A stretch of DNA of 64,000 bases from Pseudocitrobacter faecalis. GTDB taxonomy: Bacteria; Pseudomonadota; Gammaproteobacteria; Enterobacterales; Enterobacteriaceae. Under the pieces are notes generated by a model that saw only the letters and a list, made by a program, of their open reading frames with translations, was not told the DNA's origin and ran no database searches. Positions 59,687 to 64,000 of the stretch are shown here, one piece after another (within the stretch, counting starts at the first letter, position 1; each line of letters starts with the position of its first letter). Location: NCBI GenBank assembly GCA_003315335.1, contig QNRL01000009.1, positions 186,001 to 250,000 of the forward strand. Direction: 5' to 3'. A program made the position numbers and the translations under genes.

Positions 59687-59772
59687 CTTGCCTTCCTTGC
59701 CTCTCCGCTTGAATAAAGCCAGTAAACCCTTATCAGACCTGCGCTGTACAGTAAAAAAATGAATATTTTTAC

Positions 59773-59789
59773 CTTAAGAAGTCGTTAAG
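59773..59789 (+). promoter_or_regulatory. candidate QseB/PmrA direct-repeat box
   Basis: CTTAAGAAGTCGTTAAG holds CTTAAG and GTTAAG 11 bases apart, the form bound by OmpR-type regulators such as QseB and PmrA (CTTAA-N6-CTTAA). It lies 51 bases before ygiW and 87 bases before qseB on the other strand, so it could serve both. Confidence 0.55.
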
Positions 59790-59839
59790 CATTATCCTGT
59801 TTAATGGCTTTCGTAATGAAATTTAAGGGAGAAAATATC

Positions 59840-60232
59840 ATGAAGAAATTTGCTGCAATGGCCGCCGTCCTGGCGCTGATCGCTACCCCGGTTCTGGCTA
59901 ACACTCAGGGCGGTTTTTCCGGCCCGGGCTCAACGTCAACACAAAGCGGCGGTTTCGTTGGCCCGGATGGCACTGCAACCACCGTTGCTAATGCGAAAAC
60001 CCTGCGCGATGACACCTGGGTTACGCTGAAAGGGACTATCGTTGAGCGTATCTCTGACGATCTCTATACCTTTAAAGATGAGACCGGCACTATCAACGTT
60101 GATATCGACGACAAACGCTGGAATGGCCTGACGGTGACGCCGCAGGATAAAGTTGAAATTCGCGGTGAAGTGGATAAAGACTGGAACTCGGTTGAAATCG
60201 ACGTTAAACAGATTCAGAAACTGAAACCGTAA
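59840..60232 (+). CDS. ygiW: BOF-family stress protein YgiW (VisP)
   Basis: 130 residues from ATG 59840 with AAGGGAG upstream. Signal peptide 1-20 (AVLALIATPVLA), then a Gly/Ser-rich linker and an OB-fold domain (about 45-130: WVTLKGTIVERISDDLYTFKD ... VEIRGEVDKDWNSVEID). Periplasmic; in Salmonella VisP binds peptidoglycan and affects stress resistance and lipid A modification. Divergent from qseBC, which regulates it in E. coli. Confidence 0.93.
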   Translation: MKKFAAMAAVLALIATPVLANTQGGFSGPGSTSTQSGGFVGPDGTATTVANAKTLRDDTWVTLKGTIVERISDDLYTFKDETGTINVDIDDKRWNGLTVTPQDKVEIRGEVDKDWNSVEIDVKQIQKLKP

Positions 60233-60297
60233 TCAGAAAGCGCCAGCGGCCTGTCTTGTCGTTGGCGCGTTTTCAGGATGTATGTTGAGGTCACTAT

Positions 60298-60765
60298 ATG
60301 GATGTTACCCTCGTTGATTTTCCGCGCACGCGGGTTGCTTTGCTGCAACATCGTTGCAGCCCGGAACTGGTTAACTATAGCGCTGCGAAATTCATTTTAT
60401 GGCGCAGAGATACAGGTTTGTCACCGGTTGAGCAGAGTCAAACCTTCGGCATCGCCTGGGACGATCCTCAAACCACGCCGCCGGAAGCGTTTCGTTTTGA
60501 TATCTGCGGCAGCGTAAGCGCGCCTGTGCCTGAAAATGCCCACGGCGTCATAAACAGCGAAATTCCCGCCGGGCGCTGCGCGGTTGTTCGCCACCACGGC
60601 TCGCTGGATACGGTCAGCGAAAGCGTCTGGTTCTTGTTGCGCGACTGGCTGCCGGGCAGCGGTGAAACGCCACGCGATTTCCCGGTCTTTTTCCAGTACC
60701 ACAATTTTGTCGATGACGTTGCCGAACACGAACTGCAAACGGATATCTATTTGCCACTGCAATAA
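60298..60765 (+). CDS. ygiV: GyrI-like effector-binding protein YgiV
   Basis: 155 residues forming a lone AraC/GyrI-type effector-binding domain without DNA-binding part (QHRCSPELVNYSAAKFILWR; FDICGSV; AVVRHHGSLDTVSESVWFLL; DIYLPLQ). In E. coli it is described as a transcriptional repressor-type protein linked to mcbR and biofilm control, but its biochemical role is uncertain. Downstream of ygiW, same strand, 65-base gap. Confidence 0.9.
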   Translation: MDVTLVDFPRTRVALLQHRCSPELVNYSAAKFILWRRDTGLSPVEQSQTFGIAWDDPQTTPPEAFRFDICGSVSAPVPENAHGVINSEIPAGRCAVVRHHGSLDTVSESVWFLLRDWLPGSGETPRDFPVFFQYHNFVDDVAEHELQTDIYLPLQ

Positions 60766-60880
60766 ACCGCCTTTCTCGCCTTCTCTCACGGACTTGTGAC
60801 TCAGCCCGTGAGATAGGGTATTATCTGCGGCAATATTGCCGTCCGAACGGTCAGCATGCAGATTTGAGGAACCCCCATTA

Positions 60881-63139
60881 ATGAGCGATATGGCAGAGCG
60901 CCTTGCGCTACATGAATTCACGGAAAACGCCTACTTAAACTACTCCATGTACGTCATCATGGATCGCGCGTTGCCGTTTATTGGTGATGGTCTGAAGCCG
61001 GTGCAGCGCCGCATCGTCTATGCGATGTCTGAACTGGGCCTGAATGCCAGCGCCAAATTTAAAAAATCGGCGCGTACCGTTGGTGACGTGTTGGGTAAAT
61101 ATCACCCGCACGGCGACAGCGCCTGCTATGAAGCGATGGTGCTGATGGCGCAGCCGTTCTCATACCGTTACCCGCTGGTCGACGGCCAGGGGAACTGGGG
61201 GGCGCCGGACGATCCGAAATCGTTCGCGGCAATGCGTTATACCGAATCGCGCCTGTCAAAGTATGCCGAGCTGCTGCTGGGCGAACTGGGGCAAGGCACG
61301 GCGGACTGGGTGCCGAACTTTGACGGTACGATGCAGGAGCCGAAAATGCTGCCTGCGCGTCTGCCGAATATTCTACTGAACGGCACCACCGGCATTGCGG
61401 TGGGGATGGCGACGGATATTCCGCCGCACAACCTGCGCGAAGTCGCAAACGCCGCCATCAGGCTGATTGAACAGCCGAAAACCACCCTGGATGATCTGCT
61501 GGATATTGTGCAGGGGCCGGACTATCCGACCGAAGCCGAAATCATCACCCCTCGCGCGGAAATCCGCAAAATTTACCAGAACGGGCGCGGTTCAGTGCGT
61601 ATGCGCGCAGTCTGGAATAAAGAAGACGGCGCGGTGGTGATCACTGCGCTGCCACATCAGGTTTCTGGCGCGAAAGTGCTGGAACAAATCGCCACCCAGA
61701 TGCGCAACAAAAAACTGCCGATGGTTGATGATTTGCGTGATGAATCAGACCACGAAAACCCGACGCGTCTGGTGATTGTGCCGCGTTCAAACCGTGTGGA
61801 TATGGAGCCGGTGATGAATCACCTCTTCGCCACCACGGATCTGGAAAAAAGCTATCGTATCAACCTGAACATGATTGGCCTGGATGGTCGTCCGGCGGTG
61901 AAAAATCTGCTGGAGATCCTCACCGAATGGCTGGCGTTCCGTCGCGATACCGTGCGCCGTCGTCTGAACTATCGTCTGGAGAAAGTCCTTAAGCGCCTGC
62001 ATATCCTCGAAGGTTTGCTGGTGGCGTTTCTCAACATCGACGAAGTCATTGAGATCATTCGCACCGAGGATGAGCCGAAACCGGCGCTGATGTCGCGCTT
62101 CGGCATCAGCGAAACGCAGGCTGAAGCCATCCTTGAACTGAAATTGCGCCACCTCGCGAAGCTGGAAGAAGTGAAGATTCGCGGCGAGCAAAACGATCTG
62201 GCGAAAGAACGCGATCAGTTACAGGCGATTCTCGCGTCCGAGCGCAAAATGAATAACCTGCTGAAGAAAGAACTGCAGGCGGATGCCGATACCTTTGGCG
62301 ACGACCGTCGTTCTCCGCTGCATGAGCGTGATGAAGCGAAGGCGATGAGTGAGCATGACATGCTGCCGTCTGAGCCGGTGACCATTGTGCTGTCGCAGAT
62401 GGGCTGGGTGCGTAGTGCCAAAGGCCACGATATCGACGCGCAGGGGCTGAGTTATAAAGCGGGCGATAGCTGGAAAGCGTCGGTGAAAGGCAAGAGCAAC
62501 CAGCCGGTAGTGTTTGTGGATACCACGGGCCGAAGCTATGCCATCGACCCCATCACGCTGCCGTCGGCGCGCGGTCAGGGTGAACCATTGACCGGTAAGC
62601 TGACGCTGCCGCCAGGCGCGACCGTTGAGCATATGCTGATGGAAAGCGACGATCAGAAACTGCTGATGGCGTCCGACGCGGGCTATGGCTTCTTGTGTAC
62701 GTTTAACGATCTTGTCGCGCGCAACCGCGCGGGTAAAGCGATGATCTCGCTGCCGGAAAACGCACATGTTCTGCCGCCGGTAGTAGTAGAAGATGAGTCT
62801 GACATGCTGCTGGCGATCACCAGCGCGGGTCGCATGCTGATGTTCCCGGTGAGCGACCTGCCGCAGTTGTCGAAAGGTAAGGGCAACAAGATTATCAATA
62901 TCCCGTCGGCGGAAGCGGCGAAAGGGGAAGATAGTCTGGCGCACCTTTACCTGCTGCCGCCGCAAACCACGCTGACCGTGCACGTCGGGAAACGCAAAAT
63001 CAAACTGCGTCCGGAAGAGCTGCAAAAAGTGACGGGCGAACGCGGTCGTCGCGGTACGTTGATGCGTGGATTGCAGAAAATCGACCGTATCGATATCGAC
63101 TCTCCGCTGCGTCAGAGCGCGGGGGAGAGCGAGGAGTAA
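60881..63139 (+). CDS. parC: DNA topoisomerase IV subunit A
   Basis: Breakage-reunion subunit of topoisomerase IV. 752 residues, the E. coli length, from ATG 60881 with GAGGA upstream. The catalytic Tyr is in [10 protein letters not shown] (Y120). The quinolone-resistance region is wild type at the usual positions, S80 and E84 ([12 protein letters not shown]). C-terminal beta-pinwheel repeats follow from about residue 500. Convergence with no other gene; a repeat separates it from plsC. Confidence 0.98.
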   Translation: MSDMAERLALHEFTENAYLNYSMYVIMDRALPFIGDGLKPVQRRIVYAMSELGLNASAKFKKSARTVGDVLGKYHPHGDSACYEAMVLMAQPFSYRYPLVDGQGNWGAPDDPKSFAAMRYTESRLSKYAELLLGELGQGTADWVPNFDGTMQEPKMLPARLPNILLNGTTGIAVGMATDIPPHNLREVANAAIRLIEQPKTTLDDLLDIVQGPDYPTEAEIITPRAEIRKIYQNGRGSVRMRAVWNKEDGAVVITALPHQVSGAKVLEQIATQMRNKKLPMVDDLRDESDHENPTRLVIVPRSNRVDMEPVMNHLFATTDLEKSYRINLNMIGLDGRPAVKNLLEILTEWLAFRRDTVRRRLNYRLEKVLKRLHILEGLLVAFLNIDEVIEIIRTEDEPKPALMSRFGISETQAEAILELKLRHLAKLEEVKIRGEQNDLAKERDQLQAILASERKMNNLLKKELQADADTFGDDRRSPLHERDEAKAMSEHDMLPSEPVTIVLSQMGWVRSAKGHDIDAQGLSYKAGDSWKASVKGKSNQPVVFVDTTGRSYAIDPITLPSARGQGEPLTGKLTLPPGATVEHMLMESDDQKLLMASDAGYGFLCTFNDLVARNRAGKAMISLPENAHVLPPVVVEDESDMLLAITSAGRMLMFPVSDLPQLSKGKGNKIINIPSAEAAKGEDSLAHLYLLPPQTTLTVHVGKRKIKLRPEELQKVTGERGRRGTLMRGLQKIDRIDIDSPLRQSAGESEE

Positions 63140-63145
63140 AGCTTA

Positions 63146-63253
63146 CCCCTCACCCTAACCCTCTCCCCTGGGGAGAGGGGATAGAATGTGCCTGACATGA
63201 AGAACTGCGCGGTTTTTCACCCTCTTCCTAAGGGAGAGGGCTGGGGTGAGGGG
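63146..63253. repeat. intergenic repeat, second copy of the CCCTCACCC family
   Basis: 108 bases with inverted ends CCCCTCACCC and GGGTGAGGGG and an inner CTCTCCCCTGGGGAGAG hairpin, the same plan as 18800-18890 though the centres differ. It begins 7 bases after parC and could also end its transcript. Confidence 0.7.
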
Positions 63254-63387
63254 GACAAAATGCACTTTCTAAAGTAAAAACGTTGTTAATTACGCCGTTG
63301 CGATTAAGAATAGCCCTTACGAGGGTTTGCGAGTCACAAATCCTGACCAATATATAACTCTAAGCGGTCAGGGCTTCAGAGGTAGCT

Positions 63388-64000
63388 ATGCTATTTATTT
63401 TTCGTGTCATCATCGTGGTCATTTACTGCATCCTGGTATGCGTGTTTGGCTGTATCTATTGCCTGTTTAGTCCGCGTAATCCGAAACACGTTGCCACCTT
63501 CGGCCATATGTTTGGCCGCATGGCCCCGCTGTTTGGTCTGAAAGTTGAAACCCGCCTGCCTGCGGACGCCGCAAGCTACGGGAATGGTATCTACATTGCG
63601 AACCACCAGAACAACTACGACATGGTGACTGCGGCAAATATTGTTCAGCCGCCAACCGTTACCGTAGGCAAAAAAAGTCTGGTGTGGATCCCGTTCTTTG
63701 GTCAGCTCTACTGGCTCACCGGTAACCTGCTGATTGACCGTAACAATCGTGCGAAAGCACACAGCACCATTGCCGAAGTGGTGAAAGCCTTCAACAATCG
63801 CAAAATCTCTTTCTGGATGTTCCCGGAAGGCACGCGTAGCCGTGGCCGTGGCCTGTTGCCGTTTAAAACCGGCGCGTTTCACGCAGCCATTGCGGCAGGT
63901 GTACCGATTATTCCCGTGTGCGTTTCCAATACATCGGATAAGATTAACCTTAACCGCCTGAACAACGGGTTGGTGATTGTTGAAATGCTGCCGCCGATCG
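63388..64000 (+). CDS. plsC: 1-acyl-sn-glycerol-3-phosphate acyltransferase, 5' part cut by window edge
   Basis: Inner-membrane enzyme making phosphatidic acid from lysophosphatidic acid. The visible 204 codons start MLFIFRVIIVVIYCILVCVF (N-terminal membrane anchor), with AGAGG 5 bases before the ATG. The catalytic HX4D motif is ANHQNNYDM, the substrate motif is FPEGTRS, and the VPIIPVCVSNT block follows. E. coli PlsC has 245 residues, so about 40 are missing. In E. coli plsC also follows parC. Confidence 0.95.
   Translation, partial: MLFIFRVIIVVIYCILVCVFGCIYCLFSPRNPKHVATFGHMFGRMAPLFGLKVETRLPADAASYGNGIYIANHQNNYDMVTAANIVQPPTVTVGKKSLVWIPFFGQLYWLTGNLLIDRNNRAKAHSTIAEVVKAFNNRKISFWMFPEGTRSRGRGLLPFKTGAFHAAIAAGVPIIPVCVSNTSDKINLNRLNNGLVIVEMLPPI

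Noticed and set aside
60940-61240. Quinolone-resistance change in parC
   Set aside because: The usual positions read S80 and E84, the wild-type residues.
62219-63025. Minus-strand ORF (268 codons) opposite parC
   Set aside because: Antisense shadow with His/Arg/Gln-rich composition and no start signal.

Overview
This is a chromosomal window from an enterobacterium (Enterobacteriaceae). Nearly every housekeeping gene matches an Escherichia coli K-12 counterpart in length and order: patA-aer-yqjI-yqjH, ileX-mug-rpoD-dnaG-rpsU-tsaD-plsY-folB-uppP-cca-ygiM-ygiF-glnE-hldE-glgS-ubiK-ribB, ygiL-yqiGHI, zupT-ygiD-ygiC-ygiB-tolC-nudF-yqiB-cpdA-yqiA-parE, ygiN-mdaB-qseC-qseB-ygiW-ygiV-parC-plsC. It is not E. 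coli: an scsABCD operon, a Csu-type pilus operon, a second methionine-type ABC transporter and a uronate-oligosaccharide locus sit at the backbone joints. Citrobacter, Enterobacter or a close relative is likely; the genus cannot be fixed from the window alone. Both edges cut genes (patA on the left, plsC on the right).

Layout. 1-4.3 kb: patA (TTG start, sigma-54-type promoter) diverges from aer (sigma-28-type promoter); yqjI diverges from yqjH across YqjI palindromes and a Fur box. 4.4-7.0 kb: a metNIQ-type transporter operon behind tandem MetJ-like boxes, with an unusual non-lipoprotein binding protein. 7.1-10.6 kb: scsABCD, envelope thiol-disulfide/copper-stress proteins. 10.6-15.2 kb, opposite strand: an archaic (Csu/sigma) chaperone-usher pilus operon whose last stop codon overlaps that of scsD. 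16.0-18.1 kb: a ~2 kb mini-island bounded by a 47-bp direct repeat of the 3' part of tRNA-Ile(CAT); it carries a YecR-like lipoprotein, a TumE/TumA-like toxin-antitoxin pair and decayed phage-like ORFs, but no integrase.

18.2-36 kb: the mug to ribB backbone, including the rpsU-dnaG-rpoD operon and the FMN riboswitch of ribB. 36-41 kb: a second, intact chaperone-usher operon (ygiL-yqiG-yqiH-yqiI). 41.3-51.1 kb: zupT with a perfect Fur box, ygiD, ygiBC, tolC, and nudF-yqiB-cpdA-yqiA-parE. 51.2-56.6 kb: an accessory sugar locus between parE and ygiN (AraC regulator, DUF2264 protein, LacY-type MFS permease, GH88 unsaturated glucuronyl hydrolase), which together look like an uptake and breakdown route for unsaturated uronate oligosaccharides. 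56.6-64 kb: ygiN-mdaB, qseBC, ygiW-ygiV, parC and the start of plsC. Small palindromic repeats (REP/BIME type and a ~100-bp repeat with CCCTCACCC/GGGTGAGGG ends) lie between genes. No insertion sequence, CRISPR array or rRNA was seen.
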